From Galaxea fascicularis (lineage: Eukaryota > Cnidaria > Anthozoa > Scleractinia > Euphylliidae), in assembly GCA_948470475.1 (NCBI GenBank), contig OX419338.1, forward strand, positions 29,257,548 to 29,321,547: 64,000 bases of DNA, in the 5' to 3' direction. How positions within the stretch are numbered: the first letter of the stretch is position 1; the number at the start of each line of letters is the position of its first letter. This document shows, piece after piece, positions 53,001 to 62,732 of this stretch. The notes under the pieces are model-generated. The model did no database searches. It was not told where the DNA came from and was given only the letters and a program-made list of their open reading frames with translations. Position numbers and translations under genes: made by a program.

Positions 53001-56000
53001 CTCTTTTTTCTTTTCAGGTAAAATTGTTTCTTTGGTTCTCAGAAGTCGACTGGAGCTTAAGGAACTTGTTTATCATCCACTGTTTGCTATTTTGTTTGAA
53101 TTGGAGTATGTCATGTCTGAACCATTTGCTCAGCCTCTCATTGAGACCAAGCGCAAAAAGGTCAGTAAGCATACTGTGGTTTCAGTTAAAACATAGAAAG
53201 CTAGTGCTGGAAGGAGGGTCTATACTGTTGCAGGCTAATTATGTTATTTAACCCTTTAAACTAAAAGATCAAAATTCAAATTCTCATTGTTACTCTTACA
53301 CTTTCTTATAGAAGTAGTGGGGAGAAATTGTTAAAATAGCAAACAAATTCATCTTGTTTAATCCTGTCCTTAATTCTGGTGACCAATCTGTTTTTTGAAG
53401 TGTGTGGTTTAATATTCCATGGAGAAATTTGATGCCGTTCACTCTTAACTGTCATCATGTGAACTGGAGGGGTGTTGCATGCATATGTTGTGGAGTGCCT
53501 AGTGAAAGAACAGAAAATGGGCAAGTTAAGGTGGCTCTGAATCCCTTGTAGCAATATTTTTTCAAACTTGCAGAAAGTTTGTTGTCAACTTTCCAGTCAC
53601 TACTTAACAAAAAAACTAGAGGGAATTAAACACGGTACTGAGTTTCAATCAGTTGGAACTAAAATTAGTGGTCTTTTTTACATGATACTGTTGCCCTGGT
53701 AATTTATCATGCAACAAAAATAATTATTGTCATGACCTCTTCACCAGTAATTAGGCATTCTTTGATACCATAATAAAAATAAGGATTATAAAAGCATTGC
53801 TGTGTAAAGTGTGGTTTGAACTGATCCATCAAACTATAAGTGCTTTCTGGGAATTAGTGGAGGCATCTTAAGTGCTGCTGTCATAGAGGGCCACAATCTG
53901 AGTAAGATCATTGGCTACTTTCATGATAGACAAACAGCATTTTGACCATAGCATGAAGATGCAAATCCCAGGCTTTGTTTTGCACACCCCTTCTTAGTTA
54001 AAAGTGACAGCCCTGTTTTAAGACACTTATAACTTCGATCTGCCGTAGTTTCTAACTTAAGTTACCTTCTAACCATTTTTTATCAGCCATCCTTATCTGG
54101 AAGTCTAATGCGTTCTCAGAACCAAACTGTTACATTGCGCTGGGCTTTGTGGCTTCCATTTGAAACTGGAGGTCGTGATGAAAGAGAGACAACAGTTGAA
54201 CTTACTGGGGGCTGTCAGGGGTTCCCCAGTCACCGATTTGTGTATACTGAAAACCCTCCTGTGCCAGCTGGCAAAAAGGTTTGAACCATGTTTCCTTGCC
54301 TTATTGGAAGATATGCTAAAAGTTTGGAATAAGGCTGTAGAAAAACATTGTAGTTTGAGAGTCTAAGTTTACGGTGTAAGTGTAGATCTTCATTTAATGA
54401 ATACATTGGAATCATAGCAAATGGTGAAAGTCTTAGCTACATACAAATACAACCCAAACTTGCCTTTAGTGAGCATTGTCCAGATCAATGTACCGGTATC
54501 TGGGCAAATGTGTACCCTCCCCTCCCCTAACCCAAGTTAATAAGTTACTGTTAATGTTGTGTAAGGGAGGGGTAGGTAGGTTTGCATTTGCCCAGATGCC
54601 AACATTGATCTTAGTTGTCCTATTGTCACATCTTATGAGTTCTGAATTTACAGTGTTGGTTGCATGAGCATGCGTGATGAACCAGAGTCACTACTTATCT
54701 GAGGGTCTAAGGACATTTGATTGATTTAATTTCTTTACCCCTTTAATCCCTAAGATCAAAATTTAAATTCTTATTTGTTTCCCTTGCACATTTCCTATGG
54801 AAGTAGTTTGGAGAAATTGTTAAAAATATCAAGGAAATTCGTCTTGAATGATACTGTCCTTAATTCTTGTGATCACTGTTTATAAAGCATTGATGTTGCA
54901 AGGAGAAATTTGATGCTGATCATTCTGAGTGTGTAAAGGTTAATCTACACGGATGCCATTAAAACACAACTGGCAGGAATTTCCCCTTGATAATTTGAAA
55001 TACAGATCTGTTGATTCCCAGATACGTTGTTAGGAAAACAGCATACTTGCCACTCATTGAAAATAGCTGCCTATGTAATTTAACGTAAGTAAGTAACAGC
55101 TCTGAATCTACCATCGTGATGATACTTTCTCTATTCTAGGGACCTAAGTCAGGTGGAACACTTAAATTCCTCTTTACCCAACAACGTAGAAGAACAAGTA
55201 GTGCACGTTCCTCCACTCAGGGTTCCCAGATGCTGATGGTACCAACATCCCCTAGCCTGCCCTCTCCAGGCCTCTTTGATGTCAAAGGAGGGGTGTTTGG
55301 TTCCCCCGGTAACATGGTAGACAGTGGTCAGTCAGGCATGCCACTAACACCTGGAGTAGCATCAAGACCTCCTCTCCCACCAGGAAATAGGTAACAGTCA
55401 TTCTAACTTAACCCTTTAACTTCCAAGATCTGATTATTAATTCTCCTTTCTAGTTGCGATACAGTTCCTTGTACATTAGTTAAGAGAATTTGGGGTTGTA
55501 TCAAGAGAACACTCTCTGGCTGATAAATTTGTCAATTCTCATCACCTGTCTGCTGGACATTGTATTGATGTTGTATTAGGAGAAGTTACGTGCTAATCAT
55601 TTCTGGAAGTAAAAGGGTTAAAAATTAATCAATAATTCATGTAAACACTAGGTCTACTTTCCGCAATCCCCTGCGGTATATCTCACAGCCGAATTTTAGC
55701 ATTGTTCTGTGCCCCAATCAAAAGTTACGGTTTTGGTGCGAAGAAATAGAGGGGAAAAGTTGTCTGAATGGCTCACAAGCTATCTCAATAATCAATTTGT
55801 AAATTTGAAATAATTTTGCACTTATCTCATACCTGTATGAATCAATAACACCATTCAGTTTAATTTGATTAAAGAAACTGGCACCTGCAATATAACTGCC
55901 ACTGTTGTAGTGGCCTGTTGTTCCTTTGCATAATTTTTACACTGATCATTACTTGAGCTAGTGATCAGCATCAAATTTCTCCTTGTAATAACGATGCTTT

Positions 56001-56633
56001 ATAAAACAGAGTGGTCATGAGAATTAAGGCCAGGATCACACAAAATGAATTTGCTTGATATTTTAACAATTTCTCCCTGTTAGTTCTAAAAGAAAACATG
56101 TAAGGACAACAAATGCGAATTTTGATCTTAGGGCCGGGTTAAAGAGTTACACGGAAGTTCAAATGAGACAGCGATCGATCATTGCAGAGATTAAATCACT
56201 TTATTTACAGTGTATTCTTCATTGACTTTTCAAGCTACAGAATAATGACATTACAACCCTTGATTTTCATTTCTCGTTTTCAATCTTCATCTGCAGTTCA
56301 CATTTTTTGTGTGGTTGGTGATTTATTTAATAGAGCCGAAACTATTTGTGAAATTGCAGACATATTGGGTATCCTACTGGTGAACAGTTCTTACATTCAG
56401 ATATTTTCAGAAGCAACATTTATTTGCGGTCTGTCACCTTTGAATTGAATGAATGGGTTTATGTCTACCATTGAGATTTATGACAACAAAGGCCCTTAAA
56501 GACGGCATTTTGTATTTTAAGAATATAAAATGCTTTAGTCATTTGGTAAAAGCTTTGCTTCCTTCACTTTTAATGTAGGTCACCGACCTCCAATAGGCAA
56601 TCACTGTTGTCTGCAAACGTTCAAACGGAGTAA
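41010..56633 (+). CDS. NPHP4: Nephrocystin-4, N-terminal part (14 exons; 3' end uncertain)
   Basis: NPHP4 is a ciliary transition-zone scaffold that works with NPHP1 and RPGRIP1L. Exons: 41010-41177, 45712-45858, 46408-46474, 47237-47336, 47996-48054, 49196-49348, 49464-49531, 49771-49851, 51372-51428, 52478-52595, 53018-53160, 54087-54278, 55140-55390, 56579-56633. All phases agree. Recognisable blocks: FFENNRLIPVHPNRR at the start; VEFQLRLTLYDAANKCFFGS; ERVFHLIPENAVMSGDDFVP; KTTPSFINKLNVTLYPSVEE; IVSLVLRSRLELKELVYHPL; TLRWALWLPFE. With the last exon the product is 552 aa, far short of the usual 1,300-1,400. So the final exon is either a short-isoform terminus, or its GGA|GTAATA acts as a donor to exons beyond the window. 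A 60-nt phase-2/phase-2 stretch (47625-47684) may be a cassette exon. Confidence 0.85.
41374..42012. mobile_element. MITE with G-rich TIRs in NPHP4 intron 1
   Basis: The left end GTCAATGTAAACCCCGTGGT, G-run, GTGCGGGCAAGGGGTGGGGA is mirrored at the right end as TCCCCACCCCTTGCCCGCAC, C-run, CCCACTGGGTTTACATTGAT. The inverted termini are about 55 bp with only a few differences. The G-run (about 41396-41411) and nearby GGG groups could form a G-quadruplex. No coding capacity. Confidence 0.75.
43278..43391. repeat. Foldback repeat in NPHP4 intron 1
   Basis: ATTTTATCCTAGGTTTAAAT-TAATTTTCCTTTG is mirrored by CAAAGGAAAATATAATTTAA-ACCAAGAATTTAGGATAAAAT. Arms are about 40 bp with small gaps around a 30-bp centre. 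A half-element with the same end (CCAGGATAAAATTGAACT) occurs at about 48432-48451. Confidence 0.6.
44117..44598 (+). repeat. Tandem duplication, about 232-bp unit, two copies
   Basis: Unit 1 (44117-44348) and unit 2 (44349-44598) both begin CGGCTCATTTCAAGTTAGTT and end TTTTGTTGTTCGAA. They share long identical runs, including ATGTTTTTGAGCGATTCGGG and GGTGAGATATTCAATCCATC. Divergence is a few percent plus small indels. It lies in NPHP4 intron 1. Confidence 0.85.
45309..45372. repeat. GAGT-type simple repeat
   Basis: A run of GAGT/GAAC/GAAT tetramers (GAGTGAGTGAGTGAACGAAT...) interrupted by a CCCCT. It is an ordinary microsatellite in an NPHP4 intron. Confidence 0.6.
46534..46770 (+). repeat. 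Dispersed hairpin-bearing repeat, copy 2
   Basis: Same block order as the copy in AP2M1: TCAGTTAGTATGTGAG, GTGATTGGTTAATTTTGCGG, CTACTGTATGGCCCACTAAA, GATTTATGGCC, GCTATAAGTGAATGGGAAAA, GTCCGTAACTTACAGTATGG, GGTTAGTAAGAGGTATG. It is slightly shorter because of an internal gap and lies in an NPHP4 intron. Confidence 0.75.
51845..52133 (-). repeat. Dispersed hairpin-bearing repeat, copy 3 (reverse)
   Basis: The reverse complement of the same family: GCCTCTTACTAACCGAGTTT, AAGTTACGGACTG, CATTCACTTATGGCC, GGCCATAAATC, AGTACAGACCAAGAAAAC, TTTCAAATTTAGCGGGCC, CACTAACTGGGAGGTAT. It lies in an NPHP4 intron. Three copies on two strands show an active or formerly active short element. Confidence 0.75.
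55408..55620 (+). mobile_element. TTAACCC-family MITE (representative copy)
   Basis: It starts TTAACCCTTTAACTTCCAAG and ends with a near reverse complement (CTGGAAGTAAAAGGGTTAAA). Body words include GATTATTAATTCTCCTT, GTATTGATGTTGTATTAGGA and GAAGTTACGTGCTAATCAT. Similar sequences, of varying completeness and both orientations, lie at about 1818-1925, 5065-5200, 7911-8110, 10203-10400, 25740-25971, 29084-29262, 53250-53452, 54737-54948 and 55920-56145. Most sit inside introns. Confidence 0.7.
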
Positions 56634-56658
56634 TAAACATTTGCTAAATCTTGATTTT

Positions 56659-56699
56659 TGCAAAAAAAAAGAAAAAGAAAGAAAAAGAAAGAAAAAAGA
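56659..56699 (+). repeat. GAAA/A-rich microsatellite
   Basis: A-run followed by repeated GAAA and GAAAAA units, directly downstream of the NPHP4 candidate terminal exon and its AATAAA. It could be a poly(A)-derived microsatellite. Confidence 0.6.
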
Positions 56700-57506
56700 C
56701 CCTCAGCTGACCAGCATATTATCTACTTGACACTTTTTACTATGGCATCCGTCGGGAGAAAGTAAAATGTTTGGCTATCTTGTGGAGAGCTAAAGTGTAC
56801 ATAGATGGATGCTAGCTTCACTTTAGAAATCAAGTGATTTAATTTTTATATCTTTGAAAGTTATCTAACTGGCAGAATACGACAGCGTGTAAATATCATG
56901 CTGGCCAGCTTTGTTCAGACACAGTTTACCTGTGTAGACTGGCTAGGTTATGAATTGAAGCAAATAATGGATTGTCTTAATTCTCACTTGTTTGTAATCT
57001 TCAGTTGTTTGTCACAGTACACAAAAATTATGTGGATGTCTCAAAATTTTCCTCTCAACGGGTGATTTTTGCAGGTAAATGAGTGATTGTCCCGCTTAAG
57101 TATCTCTAAGCGGAAGGAAGGCCTAGTAGTATAGTGTACCAAGTAGACAACATCAAAACCATGAAACCAACCTCTTGTAACATCACTTGGAATCTAGTAG
57201 TCAGTCCCACTTATGCACAAAAACGACTACAGTTTGCCTTAATACCATGCCAAGTATTCTTCCATCATTAAATAAAACACATTGAAAATTGAGAACATAA
57301 TTTTGACTATGATTTGTCTCAACTCTAAAATATCTCCAAAATGGGCGACGTCCATGTATAGCTAGTATAACTAATTTTTGAAAACAAGCAGTACGTTTTG
57401 ATTCCAAACAACATTGTCTCACTTCAGAGAAATGCTTTCTGGATACTATACAACATTCTCGAGGTAAGCATAATTTTACACTAGGGTTAATTAATAATGC
57501 AGAGTC
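56700..57506. other. Spacer, no gene supported
   Basis: AT-rich sequence without coding similarity, TIRs or RNA motifs. It lies 3' of the glycosyltransferase-like ORF on that ORF's strand. I saw no second hammerhead motif here. Confidence 0.4.
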
Positions 57507-59102
57507 TTAGTTCATTAGGTTATGTTGCACATAAGGAGCTCCAGTGTCACGCCATCGGTGATCTTGGAGATGGATGCGATTGTGAATAAAAACCTTGAGG
57601 TCATTCTGTTCACATTCATATCCAAATATCATGTCTTCATATGTTTGAAGTTCAGGTCGATAGAATACGTCTTTTGATTTCAGAGCCTTCAGGTTAAGAA
57701 ACACAGCGACTCGTGGCGGCGAGCAAACAAAAGGGTCTTTCACCAGAGTTCCACCCATAAAACGTTTTGGGCTCATGGCTGCGATGGGTGGTTCTTTATC
57801 TTGTGCTTTCTCCACCAACTTTTCAATGCGCCCAAACTCTTCTCCAAACGGCCGGCGTCTAGAGTTTTTGTAGCCTTTCTCGCCTTCAGGTTTTTCTTTA
57901 GGGTGGTATTCATAGAAGCATTCAACACTATCGTCAACCATCCAGATGAAATCCAACTTCAAACGCAGAGCAATTTTCTGGATCCAGAATCTCGGGTAAC
58001 CCGCGCCGATTTCATCTCGCGGTAGTCTGATAACAGGGAACTTGTGTCCACAGTACTTCACATAATCATCAAACTCGGAAGGTCTTACGACGAGTATTCG
58101 AATGGTGGAGTCTGGCGTTACAATCTCATCTTCTGGCCAATCCAGCAATGCAATCTTTGCGCGTCGGTAAGATGGAATAAACATCCATCTTAACTCTTGT
58201 TTTGCAGCTTCTATCTTTCTAATGCGATTCCCTTTCTCACGTTTGAACTATCCCTCTAATTCTTTAGGTAACCACATCTTTAGCATGTATTCACAATCAA
58301 GGTAACAGTAGTTCAGTTGCGAAGGGTCTAATTCATTTGCTTCATTGTTGGGCAAAGAAAAAGCCTTGAACTTAGCATCTGATTCAGCCCGAAGAGAAGG
58401 CTTGTCTTTTGGTTCGATACAGCGTTTCTTGTCAACTATTTCTCTGATGTGTGGCCGAGTATTGGCCTCGGTCAAGTTCATTTGATAAAGTGTACTACCC
58501 AGTAAGAAATCCAAATCTTCCCGACTTGTTGAGCCTTCCCTCTTCATCAAGAAGTTTGGAAGATCAGAATAAATCTTTCGAAGGTCAACTTTGTTACCAG
58601 TTTTGTATTCTTCCCCAACACCATACACTTGAGACGCGGAAATAGTAGAAGCCATCTTCAGGTTATTGAGATCCGGTTTCTCGCCATCCCATGGGTGTTT
58701 TTCCAGCCATTTTCCTTCTTTCGTAGATGACGCACCAGCCTCAATCTGAGATGAGGTAGAAGGCAGGGAGTAATCAAAGTTAAGTTTTTACTGTGCTTTT
58801 GTACTGGCTCTATCTCTTACTCCAAGTTCTCCTGTTTGCTTAGGTGTACGTTGTGGTTCCTTTGAGATTTTAAGGTCGCTTTCCACCCTTCTTGTTATTT
58901 CGTCAACGCCAAGGTCTTCGTTGCTGTTTTCTCCGTCGATCTTCGTCGCGGCTTTTTTCGTCGCTGTTTTCTTCGTCGCTGTTTTCTTCGTCCCTGTTTT
59001 CTTCGTTGTTGCTTTCTCCATCGCTGCTTTCTTTGTCGATGTTTTCGTCGCTGTGCTTTCTTCGTCGCTTCTTTCTTCGTTGGTGCTTTCTTCGTCGCTC
59101 AT
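57507..59102 (-). pseudogene. GT-A glycosyltransferase-like ORF (possibly TET-associated type) with two in-frame stops
   Basis: One reading frame of 532 codons, without introns, is interrupted by TAA at codon 105 (58788-58790) and TAG at codon 285 (58248-58250) and ends at TGA/TAA-type stop 57507. The N-terminal part is Ser/Glu- then Lys/Thr-rich, with repeated KKTATKK. The middle part (YCYLDCEYMLKMWLPKELEG) is unrecognised. From about codon 307 it looks like a GT-A nucleotide-sugar transferase: MFIPSYRRAKIALL, IRLPRDEIGAGYPRFW, DFIWMVDDSVECF (metal-binding DD at 390-391), and TYEDMIFGYECEQND (ED at 489-490). The pattern recalls the TET-associated glycosyltransferases proposed to modify oxidised DNA bases, but this is recall without a search; another GT-A family is possible. 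A hammerhead ribozyme lies about 105 bp upstream on the same strand. Confidence 0.55.
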
Positions 59103-59206
59103 TCTTCTACTAGGAGAACAGCACTTGTTTACAGCTGGTCAGCAGTCCGACGCCTTGAATTTTTTAAGATTGAACTAGTGAGCAGCACGTCTGCGAACTC
59201 TAAGAG

Positions 59207-59277
59207 TTGTAAAACGATTTATTTTATCCTACGCGTTTCGTGTGACTAACGCACACTTCATCAGGGATGTTTTGCAA
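59207..59277 (-). ncRNA. Type I hammerhead ribozyme with palindromic stem III
   Basis: Minus strand, in order: outer stem I strand TTGCAAAAC, inner ATCC, core CTGATGA (59264-59258), A, stem II GTGTG/CACAC with 7-nt loop CGTTAGT, GAAA (59239-59236), CGCGT, A (predicted cleavage after GUA), inner GGAT, a 10-nt internal loop, then outer GTTTTACAA. Inner stem I is 4/4 paired and outer stem I 8/9. All invariant core bases are present. Stem III is only the palindrome ACGCGT, which two molecules can form together, so the dimer would be the active form, as described for Penelope-like elements and animal retrozymes. Confidence 0.87.
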
Positions 59278-59857
59278 TACAACACAGGGGACCTGTATAT
59301 ATACCTACATAAGAGAGTAGAAAAATTTTTTTTACATTACGTAAAACCGCACCTACGAGAGCGGATTTGCATGTAGGAAACAGGCGGCGGGGTGTGCAAG
59401 GAGTGACATATTTTGTGCGTAAATCATAAATATTCAATCATGTAGAGCTGCGTTTACAATCTCAGTCATTTTTCAAGGGGTCTGAAGTTTCAAGGTCTGA
59501 GTTTTTGAGGTCTGAGGTCTGAAGTTTCGAGACACCCCCTTGAAGAGTATCGTGCTTGAACGGTGATATGTGTTGACAGGTTCTATGCAGATAACAATAT
59601 TTCCGGTTTTAGCTGTTATTTTGTCGTTGATTCGTGGTTGTTCGTTATTCAGCATGATTCAAGACCCATTCACCTGTTAGAAGAAGCTATAGCAAAACAA
59701 ATGTTTTCAGTTTTTTTATTGGCTGTGTCTAAATGGCCGACAGCCGGTCAAGGTTGTAAAAACACTAAATGACCGGCAGTCCGATATTTCCTCGACAAAT
59801 TCAGAAAAACTGAGGAATTTATGATATTTTCAACAAAAGACGACATTTACAGACTTA
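59278..59857. other. Spacer between hammerhead and TIR element
   Basis: No gene. The first about 60 bases (ACAGGGGACCTGTATATATA...) continue the hammerhead-bearing element. At about 59480-59535 the word AGGTCTGA and variants are repeated in a stretch bounded by CAAGGGG/CCCCCTTG. Confidence 0.4.
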
Positions 59858-59858
59858 T

Positions 59859-60801
59859 ACACAGGACGAAATCACATGTTTCCGTATTTCTGAAACGTGG
59901 CGGAAACATGCAACTCCATGTTTCCGTTATGTTTACGTCTTGCGGAAACGTGAAAATGCAAGTCTACGTGATTCCGTCACGTTTCCGGAACGGAAATGCC
60001 AAATCACGTTATTTGTCAAGAAAGGAATTTTAAGCATGTTATGTTCAAATGACGACGAGGAGGAGTGAATGTATCTGTGCTTTTTTAAATATCAAGACTT
60101 GTCGCCGGTCGATCGATTGAAGAAAAGAAATATAATAAAAAAAATTGATTAAAGTTGTGAAGAAAATATCGCTCTTATATTTGTGTGATTTAACATAGTG
60201 GGGTATACATATGGTATGGGTTAAAAAAACACAGTTACAACATATTTACCTGGCCTGGAATGACAAAGGAAGATTAGGAATAATTAAGTGCTGGAAAAGC
60301 CCGATATATAGAAAAGAAGAAGAAAAACATCGTGTTTCCGGAACGAGACCTAGTGTTTCCGTCCCCTCTAGGTCCCAATACGTCATCAGAATTTGTTTAA
60401 GGAAAGTAGCCTAGTATTCTGTCGACATTTGGTTTTTTACGTCAACGGAAACAAGGCAAAAACGTGATTCCGAAACGTAATCTTGTATTTCCGTGACCGT
60501 TTAGGTCTGATTACGTCGACGGAAATTCAGAAAAAAATTCAGATTTCCGGAACGTTACCATGTGTTTCCGCACATGTTAACACGAAATTACGCTTGCGGA
60601 AACACCTGTTTCCTTCAACTGAAACGTGACGGAAACATGTAAAAAAAGTGGTACGGTTCCGTCGTAACCGCAGCAGCGGAAACACGAGTAAACGTCACCA
60701 AACCGACAGCGGAAACGCGTGTTAACCGTCGTGTTTCCGCAACGGTTTCACATATTTCTGCCACGTTTCCGTTTACGGATTCTTGATATTTCGTCCTGTG
60801 T
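59859..60801. mobile_element. 0.94-kb TIR element packed with CGGAAAC/GTTTCCG motifs
   Basis: The 14-bp TIR ACACAGGACGAAAT is perfect (59859-59872, 60788-60801). TA dinucleotides at both ends are compatible with a TA target duplication and a TIR of CACAGGACGAAAT. The inside has at least 15 exact or near-exact GTTTCCG/CGGAAAC words in both orientations, often as ACGTTTCCG or CGGAAACGTG. There is no coding capacity. Confidence 0.75.
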
Positions 60802-61881
60802 AATTAACTATCGAAGTAACCGTTAAGAAAGCGATGCAGTTTTATTAATATAAACTATCAAAGTACAAATCGTCTAACTTGACCGGCAGCCGGTCAAAAT
60901 CTTCAAGCCTAATAACAAACGTCCATATTCCTTGATTCCTAGACCTTATCCCTAACCTAAAACACACTAAATCTCCCCGTAGCACCAAGTCTAAGGAAAA
61001 CAAAGCCCTTGAAAGGGAGCCCGAATCGGACTGAAGACCATAATAGTGATTTGAAGTCGAATCCGGAGTTTGACCGGCTGCCGGTCAGTTAGACACTTTA
61101 TTTGATACAGCCGAGTGATTTATGCATTGCTCTACCTCTTACGCCAATGATCGAAGTCGACTACTTCAAAGGGACACCACATAGTTTTGGTCAAATGGCT
61201 CCCTTTTCAACTTTTTTTGTTCTTATCATTTACATAAGTTCACAAAACGTGGGAAAGCACAGTCGCTACTTTTATTTATATTCAAAGAGCTATGAATAGG
61301 CGCCCGTGGCTAGGCCTATTCCCAACCGATCGATGTGAATGTGACAAGGAAACAGTGAAGAAAAACCAGGGAGGCTTGATGTATCTTCCTGATAACTCCG
61401 TTTTATTCTGAAATAATTGAATAACTAAAATTATGCAAGCCGCTCGATTAGCGGTAGAAATAAGTCCGTGACACACTGTCTTTCCATGTGGTACAAGCTA
61501 TTCGTGATCATTCTCCTCTTCCACTGAAAGAGGAATGAACTTATAGTTGTGTTCACTGACTCCATGGCTGCTAATGCTCAGGCTCAAACTTTATTTGGTA
61601 GATTGAAGGGGTAATGCCCGCTATCACGTGGCTTTAGTGCCCAATGAGTGGCTTTCAGCTTACCCAGACACATTAATTTGTGAGGTATTCTTTTCACTCC
61701 AAGCCACATCCCACAAGCCCTACACTTACAAATCCTACAGTTCACTTTAGGTTTTTAGTTACATAACGAACCGTAAAAATTTTCTTTGAGCCGACTGTGC
61801 GCAGGCAAGTGTGTAAGTTTTTGTCTGAGGTAATAGTGAACAAACATCAAGGAGAGGCAGTCAAATATGACTAAGTAGGGC
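60802..61881. other. Spacer, no gene supported
   Basis: Sequence without coding similarity. The words GACCGGCAGCCGGTCAA (about 60880) and TTGACCGGCTGCCGGTCAG (about 61070) are similar palindromes, and a CCGGTCA word also occurs at about 59740 and 59772. They may bound another small element that I could not delimit. Confidence 0.35.
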
Positions 61882-62153
61882 GTGTTTCTTAAAAGGGTGT
61901 TCACTCGATCTCTTACCTACATCACTCGTCTTACAATGCTTGGTCAACCCGTTACCTATTATAACCACAATGTTAAACCTGTCCTTACCAACTGGTCATT
62001 TTGTCGACTCTGGAAAGAAACTTTTGTCACTCCGTTGCTGAAAAAGTGCGGACTCGAATTTGCATATAACAATCTTCGCCCAATAAGTAACCTGTCTTAT
62101 ATCTCAAAATTGGTTGAAACAGCGGTCGCTAACCAATTAAAAGTACACCTCGA

Positions 62154-62732
62154 TGTTACGAAAAATTATTGCGTGACTTGCGTTACTGTCTGGAAGTGTC
62201 TAGAATCTTCTGCATACTTAATTAGTGCTGAATCATCGTGATTCTGCAATTCTATTTTAAGCCGTTTGCGTAGTAGCTGTAAATAGTTTCTTATTGTAAT
62301 GTTTCTTTATTTAGTCAAGCCGGAAAGTTCTAGAATCTTTTGTGGTAAAGTATATAAGCCCATCGGTGTAGCCTTGGAGTTTCTCTTAGAGAAGTGTGTT
62401 TATTGAAGTTGACAGAGGTCGTTTATACAGTTGGCGGAGGCCGTGTTTATTGAAGTTGACAGAGGTCGTTTATACAGTTGGCGGAGGCCGTGTTTATTGA
62501 AGAGTGACAGAGGTCGTTTATACATTTGGCGGAGGCCGTGAGTATTAAAGTTTGACGGAGGTCGAGTGTAATTTTATAAGCCTAGTGTGAGCTTATTGTG
62601 AAGCCTTGTGCGGAGTTTACTACTTTCTTTGGAATAAATAACTTTGTTGCTGTTCCGACAACCCTGCGTTCTGTTTAGTCTACAAACAACCCACTTCTCA
62701 TCTCACGTCACAACACAATCGAACTCGTAACA
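62154..62732. mobile_element. Solo LTR (579 bp) with 5-bp target duplication CTCGA
   Basis: Ends are TGTTACG...CGTAACA (perfect 7-bp inverted ends, TG...CA) and are flanked on both sides by CTCGA. Internal signals include TATATAAG at 62351-62358 and AATAAA at 62633-62638, giving plausible U3, R and U5. There is no internal coding region, so it formed by recombination between two LTRs. A 5-bp duplication suits Gypsy, Copia or BEL elements; the superfamily is not determinable. Confidence 0.87.
62396..62564 (+). repeat. 47-bp tandem repeat inside the solo LTR
   Basis: The unit GTGTTTATTGAAGTTGACAG...GGCGGAGGCC repeats at 62396, 62443 and 62490, followed by a diverged partial copy (GTGAGTATTAAAGTTTGACG). 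It sits between the TATA-like motif and AATAAA of the LTR, so it would be in the transcribed R region. The GACAGAGGTCG / GGCGGAGGCCG alternation suggests an older half-unit duplication. Confidence 0.85.

Noticed and set aside
58451..59178. Plus-strand ORFs rich in Phe/Leu/Ser/Val
   Set aside because: They are antisense shadows of the Lys/Thr-rich repeats of the glycosyltransferase-like frame.
62396..62564. A CRISPR-like array
   Set aside because: Units are contiguous with no unique spacers, the host is an animal, and the repeat lies within an LTR.
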